A stretch of DNA of 64,000 nt, taken from the NCBI RefSeq assembly GCF_036503815.1, contig NZ_AP027764.1, positions 4,526,001-4,590,000 on the forward strand. Direction: 5' to 3'. The notes under the pieces are model-generated. The model was not told the origin of the DNA. It worked only from the letters and a program-made list of their open reading frames with translations, and made no database searches. Shown piece after piece: positions 1 to 8,074 of the stretch. Source of the stretch: Escherichia coli (GTDB lineage: Bacteria > Pseudomonadota > Gammaproteobacteria > Enterobacterales > Enterobacteriaceae). Every line of letters starts with the position of its first letter. Positions within the stretch are counted from its first letter, which is position 1. Position numbers and translations under genes: made by a program.

Positions 1-110
1 GACGCTCGCGCGTCTTATCAGGCCTACAAATTCTCGCACCATCCGGCAACGGTGCCTAATGCGACGCTTACCGAGTCTTATCAGCCCCCGCTCATCTGTA
101 TAATTTTCGA
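1..110. repeat. REP/BIME-type intergenic repeat
   Basis: The first ~100 bases contain REP-family words (gcgtcttatcaggcctac, atccggcaac, gcgacgct, tcttatcagcc) in alternating orientation, typical of E. coli bacterial interspersed mosaic elements. It precedes yjdN and is cut by the window edge, so its full extent is not visible. Confidence 0.7.
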
Positions 111-149
111 ACTACACTTAACTGGCTTCTCTTAACTGAGGTCACCATC

Positions 150-593
150 ATGCCGTTAAGTCCCTACCTCTCTTTTGCTGGTAACTGTTCCGATGCGATT
201 GCCTATTATCAACGCACGTTGGGCGCGGAACTGCTTTATAAAATCAGCTTCGGCGAAATGCCGAAATCAGCGCAGGACAGCGCCGAGAACTGCCCTTCCG
301 GTATGCAATTTCCCGATACCGCTATCGCCCATGCTAACGTGCGTATTGCCGGAAGCGATATCATGATGAGCGATGCCATACCGTCAGGAAAAGCCAGCTA
401 CTCCGGTTTTACACTGGTACTCGATTCGCAACAGGTCGAAGAAGGAAAACGCTGGTTTGATAACCTTGCTGCTAACGGAAAAATCGAAATGGCCTGGCAG
501 GAAACTTTCTGGGCGCATGGCTTCGGCAAAGTCACCGATAAATTTGGCGTACCGTGGATGATTAATGTCGTCAAACAACAACCAACGCACTAA
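150..593 (+). CDS. yjdN: YjdN (PhnB-like) VOC-superfamily protein
   Basis: 147 codons, matching E. coli YjdN (old name PhnB). It belongs to the glyoxalase/bleomycin-resistance (VOC) fold: an N-terminal SPYLSF-GNC-AI-YY segment, a central IMMSDA strand and a C-terminal GFGKVTDKFGVPW segment that is a hallmark of the 3-demethylubiquinone methyltransferase-like VOC subgroup. It is cytosolic with no signal peptide. The start has a GAGG ribosome site (gaggtcaccatcATG). It lies just upstream of the phn operon, but a GC hairpin follows its stop and the phn genes have their own Pho promoter. The role is unknown; deletion studies of the C-P lyase pathway do not require it. Confidence 0.93.
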   Translation: MPLSPYLSFAGNCSDAIAYYQRTLGAELLYKISFGEMPKSAQDSAENCPSGMQFPDTAIAHANVRIAGSDIMMSDAIPSGKASYSGFTLVLDSQQVEEGKRWFDNLAANGKIEMAWQETFWAHGFGKVTDKFGVPWMINVVKQQPTH

Positions 594-599
594 CCCGCC

Positions 600-616
600 G
601 GGAGGGCCGCCCTCCC
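600..616 (+). terminator. GC hairpin after yjdN
   Basis: GGGAGGGC (600-607) and GCCCTCCC (609-616) form a perfect 8-bp stem around one base, directly after the yjdN stop. No T-run follows, so it may be a weak or Rho-assisted terminator or an RNA 3' stabiliser. Confidence 0.5.
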
Positions 617-619
617 GCA

Positions 620-670
620 CTGTCATCGAAATCTCGTTAACTCTTCATCCGTTAGTCACTTTTAGTTAAC
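620..670 (+). promoter_or_regulatory. PhoB box array upstream of phnC
   Basis: Pho boxes are 7-bp direct repeats related to CTGTCAT, spaced by 4 bp. Here CTGTCAT (620-626), ATCTCGT (631-637), TCTTCAT (642-648), TAGTCAC (653-659) and AGTTAAC (664-670) follow each other at an 11-bp phase; the first is a perfect half-site and the others are degenerate. The phn operon is a classical phosphate-starvation (PhoB) target, and the array ends about 55 bp before the phnC start, as expected for a PhoB-activated promoter. Confidence 0.7.
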
Positions 671-725
671 AAAATCATCACAATAATCCGCCACGATGGA
701 GCCACTTTTTTAGGGAGGCTGCATC

Positions 726-1514
726 ATGCAAACGATTATCCGTGTCGAGAAGCTCGCCAAAACCTTCAATCAGCATCAGGCGCTGCACGCGGTTGATTTG
801 AACATTCATCACGGTGAAATGGTGGCTCTGCTTGGGCCGTCGGGTTCCGGCAAATCCACCCTTTTACGTCATTTAAGCGGTTTGATTACCGGCGATAAAT
901 CTGCCGGTAGCCATATCGAGCTGCTGGGCCGCACAGTCCAGCGCGAAGGCCGCCTGGCCCGCGATATCCGCAAAAGCCGCACCAACACCGGCTACATCTT
1001 CCAACAATTCAACCTGGTGAATCGCCTGAGCGTACTGGAGAACGTGCTGATTGGCGCGCTCGGCAGCACGCCATTCTGGCGCACCTGTTTTAGCTACTTC
1101 ACCCGCGAGCAGAAACAGCGCGCGTTACAGGCGCTGACCCGCGTTGGCATGGTGCACTTTGCCCATCAGCGCGTTTCCACCCTCTCCGGCGGACAGCAGC
1201 AGCGTGTGGCGATTGCCCGCGCGCTGATGCAGCAGGCGAAGGTGATTCTGGCCGATGAACCCATCGCCTCGCTGGACCCGGAATCGGCGCGCATCGTGAT
1301 GGACACCCTGCGCGACATTAACCAGAACGACGGCATTACCGTGGTCGTCACGCTGCATCAGGTGGATTACGCCCTGCGCTACTGCGAACGCACCGTCGCC
1401 CTGCGCCAGGGGCACGTCTTCTACGACGGCAGCAGCCAACAGTTTGATAACGAACGTTTTGACCATCTCTACCGCAGCATTAACCGCGTCGAAGAGAACG
1501 CGAAAGCTGCCTGA
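726..1514 (+). CDS. phnC: Phosphonate ABC transporter ATPase PhnC
   Basis: 262 codons, full length. It is the nucleotide-binding subunit of the PhnCDE phosphonate importer on the cytoplasmic face of the inner membrane. Walker A GPSGSGKST is near residue 38, the Q-loop lies in YIFQQFNLV, the ABC signature LSGGQQQR is near residue 157, and Walker B is VILADEPIASLD, followed by the H-loop VTLHQVD. A strong AGGGAGG site precedes the ATG. It is the first gene of the C-P lyase operon, immediately after the Pho box array, and phnD follows after 24 bp. Confidence 0.97.
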   Translation: MQTIIRVEKLAKTFNQHQALHAVDLNIHHGEMVALLGPSGSGKSTLLRHLSGLITGDKSAGSHIELLGRTVQREGRLARDIRKSRTNTGYIFQQFNLVNRLSVLENVLIGALGSTPFWRTCFSYFTREQKQRALQALTRVGMVHFAHQRVSTLSGGQQQRVAIARALMQQAKVILADEPIASLDPESARIVMDTLRDINQNDGITVVVTLHQVDYALRYCERTVALRQGHVFYDGSSQQFDNERFDHLYRSINRVEENAKAA

Positions 1515-1538
1515 CATCCCCATCATTGAGGAAAACGA

Positions 1539-2555
1539 ATGAACGCTAAGATAATTGCCTCGCTGGCCTTCACCAGCATGTTCAGCCTCAGCACCCTGTT
1601 CAGCCCGGCGCACGCCGAAGAGCAGGAAAAGGCGCTGAATTTCGGCATTATTTCAACGGAATCACAGCAAAACCTGAAACCGCAATGGACGCCATTCTTA
1701 CAGGATATGGAGAAGAAGCTGGGCGTGAAAGTGAACGCCTTCTTTGCCCCGGACTACGCGGGCATTATCCAGGGAATGCGCTTCAACAAAGTGGATATCG
1801 CCTGGTACGGCAATCTGTCGGCGATGGAAGCGGTGGATCGCGCCAACGGTCAGGTCTTCGCCCAGACGGTCGCGGCGGATGGATCGCCGGGTTACTGGAG
1901 CGTGTTGATCGTCAACAAAGACAGTCCGATCAACAACCTGAACGATCTGCTGGCGAAGCGTAAAGATCTCACCTTTGGCAATGGCGATCCTAACTCCACC
2001 TCTGGCTTCCTCGTCCCCGGCTACTACGTCTTCGCCAAAAACAATATCTCCGCCAGCGACTTCAAGCGCACCGTCAACGCCGGGCATGAAACCAACGCGC
2101 TGGCCGTCGCCAACAAGCAGGTGGATGTGGCGACCAACAACACCGAGAACCTCGACAAGCTGAAAACCTCCGCACCGGAGAAGCTCAAAGAACTGAAGGT
2201 GATCTGGAAATCGCCGCTGATCCCAGGCGATCCGATCGTCTGGCGCAAAAATCTTTCCGAAACCACCAAAGACAAGATCTACGACTTCTTTATGAACTAC
2301 GGCAAAACGCCGGAAGAGAAAGCGGTGCTGGAGCGCCTGGGCTGGGCCCCGTTCCGCGCCTCCAGCGACCTGCAACTGGTGCCGATTCGCCAGCTCGCGC
2401 TGTTTAAAGAGATGCAGGGCGTGAAAGGCAATAAAGGGCTGAATGAGCAGGACAAGCTGGCAAAAACCAGCGCCATTCAGGCGCAACTGGATGACCTGGA
2501 CCGCCTGAACAACGCGTTAAGCGCGATGAGTTCGGTGAGTAAAGCGGTGCAGTAA
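1539..2555 (+). CDS. phnD: Phosphonate-binding periplasmic protein PhnD
   Basis: 338 codons. The N-terminus is a cleavable signal peptide ending in SPAHA before EEQEKALNFGI. The body is a type II periplasmic binding protein of the PhnD/SsuA/transferrin-like family that captures alkylphosphonates such as 2-aminoethylphosphonate and hands them to PhnE. Family motifs are visible: the DPNSTSGFLVPGYY segment and the NTENLDKL segment that contribute to the phosphonate pocket. It sits second in the operon with a GAGGAAAACGA ribosome site. It is separated from phnE by a repeat-bearing gap. Confidence 0.96.
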   Translation: MNAKIIASLAFTSMFSLSTLFSPAHAEEQEKALNFGIISTESQQNLKPQWTPFLQDMEKKLGVKVNAFFAPDYAGIIQGMRFNKVDIAWYGNLSAMEAVDRANGQVFAQTVAADGSPGYWSVLIVNKDSPINNLNDLLAKRKDLTFGNGDPNSTSGFLVPGYYVFAKNNISASDFKRTVNAGHETNALAVANKQVDVATNNTENLDKLKTSAPEKLKELKVIWKSPLIPGDPIVWRKNLSETTKDKIYDFFMNYGKTPEEKAVLERLGWAPFRASSDLQLVPIRQLALFKEMQGVKGNKGLNEQDKLAKTSAIQAQLDDLDRLNNALSAMSSVSKAVQ

Positions 2556-2559
2556 TGTG

Positions 2560-2665
2560 CTCGATCGGTCCCCTCTCCCTTGAGGGAGAGGGTTAGGGTG
2601 AGGGGGAAATGCGCACGCTGGTGCCCTCACCCCGGCCCTCTCCCACAGGGAGAGGGAGAAAACAT
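2560..2665. repeat. Two-unit GC-rich inverted repeat element in the phnD-phnE gap
   Basis: Two related units face each other. Unit 1 (2567-2605) starts ggtcccctctccct and runs to ggttagggtgaggggg. Unit 2 (2624-2662) starts ccctcaccccggccctctcc and ends gggagagggagaaaa. Each contains its own short hairpin (ctctccct/agggagag), and the two can pair across the gap (gggtgagggg with ccctcacccc). The same two units recur in the phnK-phnL gap in the opposite order. This is a dispersed enterobacterial BIME-like intergenic element. Confidence 0.8.
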
Positions 2666-2680
2666 TAAACGGAGCCAAAC

Positions 2681-3460
2681 ATGCAAACCATCACCATCGC
2701 CCCACCCAAGCGCAGCTGGTTCTCGCTTCTGAGCTGGGCCATTGTTCTCGCTGTACTGGTCGTCTCGTGGCAGGGCGCGGAAATGGCCCCGCTCACGCTG
2801 ATTAAAGACGGCGGCAACATGGCGACGTTCGCCGCCGACTTCTTCCCGCCCGATTTCAGCCAGTGGCAGGATTACCTCACCGAAATGGCCGTCACGCTGC
2901 AAATCGCCGTCTGGGGCACCGCGCTGGCAGTCGTTCTCTCCATCCCCTTCGGCCTGATGAGCGCCGAAAACCTGGTGCCGTGGTGGGTTTACCAGCCCGT
3001 TCGCCGCCTGATGGACGCCTGCCGCGCCATTAACGAGATGGTCTTCGCCATGCTGTTCGTGGTCGCCGTCGGTCTCGGTCCGTTCGCTGGCGTACTGGCG
3101 CTGTTTATCCACACCACCGGCGTGCTCTCCAAACTGCTTTCCGAAGCGGTAGAAGCAATTGAACCCGGCCCGGTGGAAGGCATTCGCGCCACCGGTGCCA
3201 ACAAGCTCGAAGAGATCCTCTATGGCGTGCTGCCGCAGGTGATGCCGCTGCTAATCTCCTACTCCCTCTATCGCTTCGAATCCAACGTCCGTTCGGCGAC
3301 TGTCGTCGGCATGGTCGGCGCGGGCGGGATCGGCGTCACGCTGTGGGAAGCGATTCGCGGTTTCCAGTTCCAGCAAACCTGCGCCCTGATGGTGCTGATT
3401 ATCGTCACGGTCAGCCTGCTGGATTTCCTCTCTCAACGGTTGCGTAAGCACTTTATCTGA
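2681..3460 (+). CDS. phnE: Phosphonate ABC transporter permease PhnE (intact)
   Basis: 259 codons in one open frame. It is an integral inner-membrane permease with about five to six membrane segments; the first, LLSWAIVLAVLVVSW, is near the N-terminus. The BPD permease coupling loop (EAA-like motif) appears as EGIRATGANKLEEILYGVLPQ, followed by VRSATVVGMVGAGGIG, both typical of phosphonate permeases. In K-12 this gene carries an extra copy of an 8-bp GCTGGCGT repeat that shifts the frame and makes phosphonate use cryptic. Here the word occurs once (near 3089) and the frame stays open, so transport is predicted to work. Confidence 0.95.
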   Translation: MQTITIAPPKRSWFSLLSWAIVLAVLVVSWQGAEMAPLTLIKDGGNMATFAADFFPPDFSQWQDYLTEMAVTLQIAVWGTALAVVLSIPFGLMSAENLVPWWVYQPVRRLMDACRAINEMVFAMLFVVAVGLGPFAGVLALFIHTTGVLSKLLSEAVEAIEPGPVEGIRATGANKLEEILYGVLPQVMPLLISYSLYRFESNVRSATVVGMVGAGGIGVTLWEAIRGFQFQQTCALMVLIIVTVSLLDFLSQRLRKHFI

Positions 3461-3480
3461 TAAGCGAGGCATTGATATTT

Positions 3481-4206
3481 ATGCACTTGTCTACACATCC
3501 GACCAGCTACCCAACACGCTATCAGGAGATAGCCGCAAAACTTGAGCAGGAACTTCGTCAACACTACCGCTGCGGCGACTATCTTCCCGCCGAGCAGCAA
3601 CTGGCAGCGCGCTTTGAGGTGAATCGCCACACCCTGCGCCGTGCCATCGACCAACTGGTGGAAAAAGGCTGGGTACAGCGCCGTCAGGGCATCGGCGTAC
3701 TGGTGCTGATGCGCCCGTTCGATTACCCGCTCAACGCCCAGGCGCGTTTTAGCCAGAACCTGCTGGATCAGGGTAGCCATCCCACCAGCGAAAAACTGCT
3801 GTCGGTGCTTCGCCCGGCCTCCGGCCACGTCGCTGACGCGCTGGGGATAACCGAGGGCGAGAACGTTATCCACCTGCGCACTCTGCGCCGGGTCAACGGC
3901 GTCGCACTCTGTTTAATCGACCACTACTTTGCGGACCTCACCCTCTGGCCGACGCTGCAACGCTTCGACAGCGGCTCGCTGCACGATTTTCTGCGCGAGC
4001 AAACGGGGATTGCGCTGCGCCGCAGCCAGACGCGGATCAGCGCCCGCCGCGCCCAGGCCAAAGAGTGCCAGCGTCTTGAAATTCCGAATATGTCGCCGCT
4101 GCTGTGCGTGCGCACCCTTAACCACCGTGACGGTGAAAGCAGCCCGGCGGAGTACTCCGTCAGCCTGACGCGCGCCGACATGATTGAATTCACCATGGAG
4201 CACTGA
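3481..4206 (+). CDS. phnF: GntR/HutC-type regulator PhnF
   Basis: 241 codons from the ATG at 3481; an upstream in-frame start at 3472 would add three residues, but the shorter form is the usual one. The N-terminus is a winged helix-turn-helix of the GntR family (LPAEQQLAARFEVNRHTLRRAIDQLVEKGWV, about residues 38-68). The C-terminal UTRA domain (about 90-235) would bind a small effector, probably a pathway intermediate. It sits between transporter and lyase genes, and phnG begins on the base after its stop. It is dispensable for phosphonate use in E. coli and its target is not established. Confidence 0.95.
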   Translation: MHLSTHPTSYPTRYQEIAAKLEQELRQHYRCGDYLPAEQQLAARFEVNRHTLRRAIDQLVEKGWVQRRQGIGVLVLMRPFDYPLNAQARFSQNLLDQGSHPTSEKLLSVLRPASGHVADALGITEGENVIHLRTLRRVNGVALCLIDHYFADLTLWPTLQRFDSGSLHDFLREQTGIALRRSQTRISARRAQAKECQRLEIPNMSPLLCVRTLNHRDGESSPAEYSVSLTRADMIEFTMEH

Positions 4207-4659
4207 ATGCACGCAGATACCGCGACCCGCCAGCACTGGATGTCCGTGCTGGCGCACAGCCAACCGGCTGAACTGGCTGCCCGCCTTAAAGCGCTAAACA
4301 TCACCGCCGACTATGACGTCATCCGCGCCGCCGAAACCGGCCTGGTGCAGATTCAGGCGCGAATGGGCGGCACCGGCGAACGCTTTTTTGCTGGCGACGC
4401 CACGCTCACCCGCGCCGCTGTACGCCTGACTGACGGCACGCTCGGCTACAGCTGGGTGCTGGGACGCGACAAACAGCACGCCGAACGCTGCGCGCTGATT
4501 GACGCGCTGATGCAGCAATCTCGCCACTTTCAAAACTTATCAGAAACCCTTATTGCCCCGCTGGACGCTGACCGTATGGCACGCATTGCCGCACGCCAGG
4601 CCGAAGTGAACGCCAGTCGGGTCGACTTCTTTACGATGGTTCGCGGAGACAACGCATGA
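4207..4659 (+). CDS. phnG: C-P lyase core subunit PhnG
   Basis: 150 codons, usual length. PhnG is part of the PhnGHIJ (with PhnK) core complex in the cytoplasm. With PhnI, PhnH and PhnL it supports formation of ribose-1-phosphonate-5-triphosphate from ATP and an alkylphosphonate. The family motif TGERFFAGDATLTRAAVRL is visible near the middle. Translation appears coupled: the phnF stop abuts the ATG, and the 3' end overlaps phnH by an ATGA. It has no recognisable catalytic motif of its own and mainly forms the symmetric core with PhnI. Confidence 0.96.
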   Translation: MHADTATRQHWMSVLAHSQPAELAARLKALNITADYDVIRAAETGLVQIQARMGGTGERFFAGDATLTRAAVRLTDGTLGYSWVLGRDKQHAERCALIDALMQQSRHFQNLSETLIAPLDADRMARIAARQAEVNASRVDFFTMVRGDNA

Positions 4660-5240
4660 CCCTGGAAACCGCTTTTATGCTTCCCGTGCAGGATGCCCAG
4701 CACAGTTTTCGTCGCCTGTTAAAGGCCATGAGCGAGCCGGGCGTCATTGTCGCCCTGCATCAACTCAAACGCGGCTGGCAGCCGCTGAATATTGCCTCTA
4801 CCAGCGTATTGCTGACGCTGGCTGATAACGACACGCCGGTGTGGCTTTCCGAGCCATTAAGTAACGATATCGTCAGCCAGAGCCTGCGTTTTCATACCAA
4901 CGCCCCGCTGGTCAATCAGCCGGAACAGGCGACCTTCGCAGTGACGGATGAGGCGATTGCCAGCGAGCAGCTCAACGCCCTTTCCACCGGCACCGCCGTT
5001 GCGCCGGAAGCCGGTGCGACGTTGATTTTACAGGTCACCAGCCTGAGCGGCGGACGCATGCTGCGCCTCACCGGCGCGGGCATTGCCGAAGAACGGATGA
5101 TCGCCCCACAGCTGCCGGAGTGCATTCTGCACGAACTCACCGAGCGCCCGCACCCGTTCCCGCTCGGCATCGACCTGATCCTGACCTGCGGCGAGCGCCT
5201 GCTGGCTATTCCGCGAACCACTCATGTGGAGGTGTGCTGA
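4656..5240 (+). CDS. phnH: C-P lyase core subunit PhnH
   Basis: 194 codons. PhnH is the PLP-transferase-like-fold subunit of the C-P lyase core, though it lacks the cofactor lysine. It is needed with PhnG, PhnI and PhnL for the nucleosidase-like first committed step. The N-terminal QDAQHSFRRLLKAMSEPG segment is the diagnostic family motif. Start and stop codons overlap both neighbours (ATGA with phnG, TGATG with phnI), so the core subunits are translationally coupled. Confidence 0.96.
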   Translation: MTLETAFMLPVQDAQHSFRRLLKAMSEPGVIVALHQLKRGWQPLNIASTSVLLTLADNDTPVWLSEPLSNDIVSQSLRFHTNAPLVNQPEQATFAVTDEAIASEQLNALSTGTAVAPEAGATLILQVTSLSGGRMLRLTGAGIAEERMIAPQLPECILHELTERPHPFPLGIDLILTCGERLLAIPRTTHVEVC

Positions 5241-6304
5241 TGTACGTTGCCGTGAAAGGGGGCGAGAAGGCGATCGACGCCGCCCACGCCCTGCAAGAGA
5301 GCCGACGCCGGGGCGATACCGATTTGCCTGAACTGAGCGTCGCCCAGATTGAACAGCAGCTTAATCTCGCGGTGGATCGCGTGATGACCGAAGGCGGCAT
5401 TGCCGACTGCGAACTGGCCGCACTGGCGCTGAAACAGGCCAGTGGCGATAACGTTGAAGCAATTTTCCTGCTGCGCGCCTACCGCACGACGCTGGCAAAA
5501 CTGGCGGTAAGCGAGCCGCTCGACACCACCGAGATGCGTCTCGAACGCCGTATCTCCGCCGTTTATAAAGACATTCCTGGCGGCCAGCTGCTTGGCCCGA
5601 CCTACGACTACACCCATCGCCTGCTCGATTTCACCCTGCTGGCGAATGGCGAAGCGCCGACGCTGACCACCGCCGACAGCGAGCAAGCCCCATCACCGCA
5701 CGTTTTCAGCCTGCTGGCGCGTCAGGGGCTGGCGAAGTTTGAAGAGGATAGCGGCACACAGCCGGATGACATCACCCGCACGCCGCCGGTTTACCCCTGC
5801 TCACGCTCCTCCCGCCTGCAGCAGCTCATGCGCGGAGACGAAGGCTATTTGCTGGCGCTGGCCTACTCCACCCAGCGTGGTTACGGACGCAATCACCCGT
5901 TCGCAGGCGAAATCCGCAGTGGCTATATCGACGTGTCTATTGTGCCGGAAGAGCTGGGATTTGCGGTGAACATCGGCGAACTGCTGATGACCGAGTGTGA
6001 AATGGTCAACGGTTTTATCGACCCGCCGGATGAGCCGCCGCACTTCACGCGCGGCTACGGGCTGGTGTTCGGCATGAGCGAGCGCAAAGCGATGGCAATG
6101 GCGCTGGTTGACCGCGCTCTACAAGCCCCGGAGTACGGCGAGCACGCGACAGGCCCGGCGCAGGATGAAGAGTTCGTGCTGGCGCATGCCGACAACGTCG
6201 AAGCCGCAGGCTTTGTCTCGCACCTCAAACTCCCGCACTACGTCGATTTCCAGGCCGAACTGGAGCTACTCAAACGTCTGCAACAGGAGCAGAACCATGG
6301 CTAA
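5240..6304 (+). CDS. phnI: C-P lyase core subunit PhnI (nucleosidase-type)
   Basis: 354 codons from the ATG at 5240, whose first base is the last base of the phnH stop. This start is chosen over a far-upstream in-frame ATG at 5120 that would run through phnH. PhnI alone acts as a purine nucleosidase; within the complex it transfers the ribose 5-triphosphate of ATP to the phosphonate. Conserved segments include MYVAVKGGEKAIDAAH at the N-terminus, STQRGYGRNHPFAGEIRSG, and the metal-like HLKLPHYVDFQAEL segment near the end. It overlaps phnJ by 8 bp. Confidence 0.96.
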   Translation: MYVAVKGGEKAIDAAHALQESRRRGDTDLPELSVAQIEQQLNLAVDRVMTEGGIADCELAALALKQASGDNVEAIFLLRAYRTTLAKLAVSEPLDTTEMRLERRISAVYKDIPGGQLLGPTYDYTHRLLDFTLLANGEAPTLTTADSEQAPSPHVFSLLARQGLAKFEEDSGTQPDDITRTPPVYPCSRSSRLQQLMRGDEGYLLALAYSTQRGYGRNHPFAGEIRSGYIDVSIVPEELGFAVNIGELLMTECEMVNGFIDPPDEPPHFTRGYGLVFGMSERKAMAMALVDRALQAPEYGEHATGPAQDEEFVLAHADNVEAAGFVSHLKLPHYVDFQAELELLKRLQQEQNHG

Positions 6305-7142
6305 TCTGAGCGGCTACAACTTTGCCTACCTCGACGAGCAGACCAAACGTATGATCCGCCGCGCCATCTTAAAAGCGGTGGCAATCCCCGGCTATCAGGT
6401 GCCGTTTGGCGGGCGCGAGATGCCGATGCCATACGGCTGGGGAACCGGCGGCATACAGCTTACCGCCAGCGTGATTGGCGAAAGCGACGTGTTGAAGGTG
6501 ATTGACCAGGGCGCGGATGACACCACCAACGCGGTGTCGATTCGCAACTTCTTTAAGCGCGTGACCGGGGTAAATACCACTGAACGCACGGACGATGCGA
6601 CGCTTATCCAGACGCGCCACCGCATCCCCGAAACGCCGCTGACCGAAGATCAGATCATTATCTTCCAGGTGCCGATCCCGGAACCGCTGCGCTTTATCGA
6701 GCCGCGCGAAACGGAGACCCGCACCATGCACGCGCTGGAGGAGTACGGCGTGATGCAGGTGAAACTATATGAAGATATCGCCCGCTTCGGTCATATCGCC
6801 ACCACCTACGCCTATCCGGTGAAGGTGAACGGACGCTACGTAATGGACCCATCGCCGATCCCGAAATTTGATAACCCGAAAATGGACATGATGCCCGCCC
6901 TGCAACTGTTCGGCGCGGGGCGCGAGAAGCGCATTTATGCGGTGCCGCCGTTTACCCGCGTGGAAAGCCTCGATTTCGACGATCACCCGTTCACCGTCCA
7001 GCAGTGGGATGAGCCCTGCGCCATCTGCGGATCGACCCACAGCTATCTCGATGAAGTGGTGCTGGATGACGCCGGAAACCGCATGTTTGTCTGCTCCGAT
7101 ACCGATTATTGCCGCCAACAGAGCGAGGCGAAAAGCCAATGA
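6297..7142 (+). CDS. phnJ: C-P lyase PhnJ, radical SAM carbon-phosphorus bond cleavage
   Basis: 281 codons. PhnJ breaks the C-P bond of ribose-1-phosphonate-5-phosphate with S-adenosylmethionine and a [4Fe-4S] cluster, releasing the alkane and a 1,2-cyclic phosphate. The four conserved cysteines are visible at the C-terminus in PCAICGS (241, 244) and in MFVCSDTDYCRQ (266, 272), an unusual arrangement compared with the classical CX3CX2C radical SAM motif. The start at 6297 is set by family length and by a CAGGAGC ribosome site; longer in-frame starts lie inside phnI. Its stop overlaps the phnK start (ATGA). Confidence 0.97.
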   Translation: MANLSGYNFAYLDEQTKRMIRRAILKAVAIPGYQVPFGGREMPMPYGWGTGGIQLTASVIGESDVLKVIDQGADDTTNAVSIRNFFKRVTGVNTTERTDDATLIQTRHRIPETPLTEDQIIIFQVPIPEPLRFIEPRETETRTMHALEEYGVMQVKLYEDIARFGHIATTYAYPVKVNGRYVMDPSPIPKFDNPKMDMMPALQLFGAGREKRIYAVPPFTRVESLDFDDHPFTVQQWDEPCAICGSTHSYLDEVVLDDAGNRMFVCSDTDYCRQQSEAKSQ

Positions 7143-7897
7143 ATCAACCGTTACTTTCGGTCAATAACCTGACCCACCTTTACGCGCCGGGCAAAGGCTT
7201 CAGCGATGTCTCTTTTGATTTATGGCCGGGGGAAGTGCTGGGCATTGTCGGGGAATCCGGTTCCGGGAAGACCACGCTGCTGAAATCAATCTCCGCCCGT
7301 CTGACGCCGCAACAGGGGGAGATTCACTATGAAAACCGTTCCCTCTATGGCATGAGCGAGGCCGACCGCCGTCGCCTGCTGCGCACCGAATGGGGCGTGG
7401 TGCATCAGCATCCGCTCGACGGCCTGCGCCGTCAGGTGTCAGCAGGCGGCAATATCGGCGAACGGCTGATGGCGACCGGGGCGCGTCATTACGGCGACAT
7501 TCGCGCTACCGCGCAGAAGTGGCTGGAAGAGGTGGAAATTCCCGCCAACCGTATCGACGATCTGCCGACCACTTTTTCCGGCGGCATGCAGCAGCGTTTG
7601 CAGATTGCCCGCAACCTGGTGACGCATCCGAAGCTGGTGTTTATGGACGAGCCAACCGGCGGGCTGGATGTGTCAGTGCAGGCACGCCTGCTCGACCTGC
7701 TGCGCGGCCTGGTGGTGGAACTGAACCTGGCGGTGGTGATTGTCACCCACGATCTGGGCGTCGCCCGCCTGCTGGCGGACCGTTTGCTGGTGATGAAACA
7801 GGGGCAAGTGGTGGAGAGTGGGTTAACCGACCGCGTACTCGACGACCCACATCATCCGTATACCCAATTGCTGGTGTCATCGGTTTTGCAGAATTGA
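7139..7897 (+). CDS. phnK: C-P lyase-associated ABC ATPase PhnK
   Basis: 252 codons. It is an ABC-type nucleotide-binding protein that docks on the PhnGHIJ core rather than on a transporter. Walker A GESGSGKTT is near residue 38, the signature is FSGGMQQRLQ, and Walker B is LVFMDEPTGGLDVSVQ followed by the H-loop VTHDLGV. It resembles dipeptide-importer ATPases (DppD/OppD type). The ATG at 7139 overlaps the phnJ stop. An intergenic repeat separates it from phnL. Confidence 0.96.
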   Translation: MNQPLLSVNNLTHLYAPGKGFSDVSFDLWPGEVLGIVGESGSGKTTLLKSISARLTPQQGEIHYENRSLYGMSEADRRRLLRTEWGVVHQHPLDGLRRQVSAGGNIGERLMATGARHYGDIRATAQKWLEEVEIPANRIDDLPTTFSGGMQQRLQIARNLVTHPKLVFMDEPTGGLDVSVQARLLDLLRGLVVELNLAVVIVTHDLGVARLLADRLLVMKQGQVVESGLTDRVLDDPHHPYTQLLVSSVLQN

Positions 7898-7914
7898 GTT
7901 GCAACACTTTGCGC

Positions 7915-8035
7915 ACTGATCCCCTCACCCCGGCCCTCTCCCGGAGGGAGAGGGAGAAAACCGGCGCAATATTCAACACCGCGCACAATCGGTCCCCTCG
8001 CCCCTTCGGGGAGAGGGTTAGGGTGAGGGGCAATG
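7915..8035. repeat. Second copy of the two-unit inverted repeat, phnK-phnL gap
   Basis: Unit 2 type (7922-7960: ccctcaccccggccctctcc... to gagggagaaaa) is followed by unit 1 type (7991-8030: ggtcccctcgcccctt... to gttagggtgagggg). These are the same two units as at 2567-2662 but in the reverse order. A ~30-bp spacer separates them. It can fold into two hairpins or one long cruciform and lies within a single transcript. Confidence 0.8.
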
Positions 8036-8074
8036 CGCGCACCGCTCCCCAATATGCGAACCACGAGGCGAAAA

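Noticed and set aside
1698..2486. 262-codon minus-strand ORF opposite phnD
   Set aside because: It is an antisense shadow of a GC-rich gene; composition is unlike a protein and there is no ribosome site or neighbour support.
5120..5239. Extended phnI start at 5120
   Set aside because: It runs through the phnH 3' end in another frame; the ATG at 5240 overlapping the phnH stop gives the family length of 354.
6108..6296. Extended phnJ start inside phnI
   Set aside because: The added ~63 residues are an out-of-frame reading of phnI; PhnJ homologues begin at 6297.
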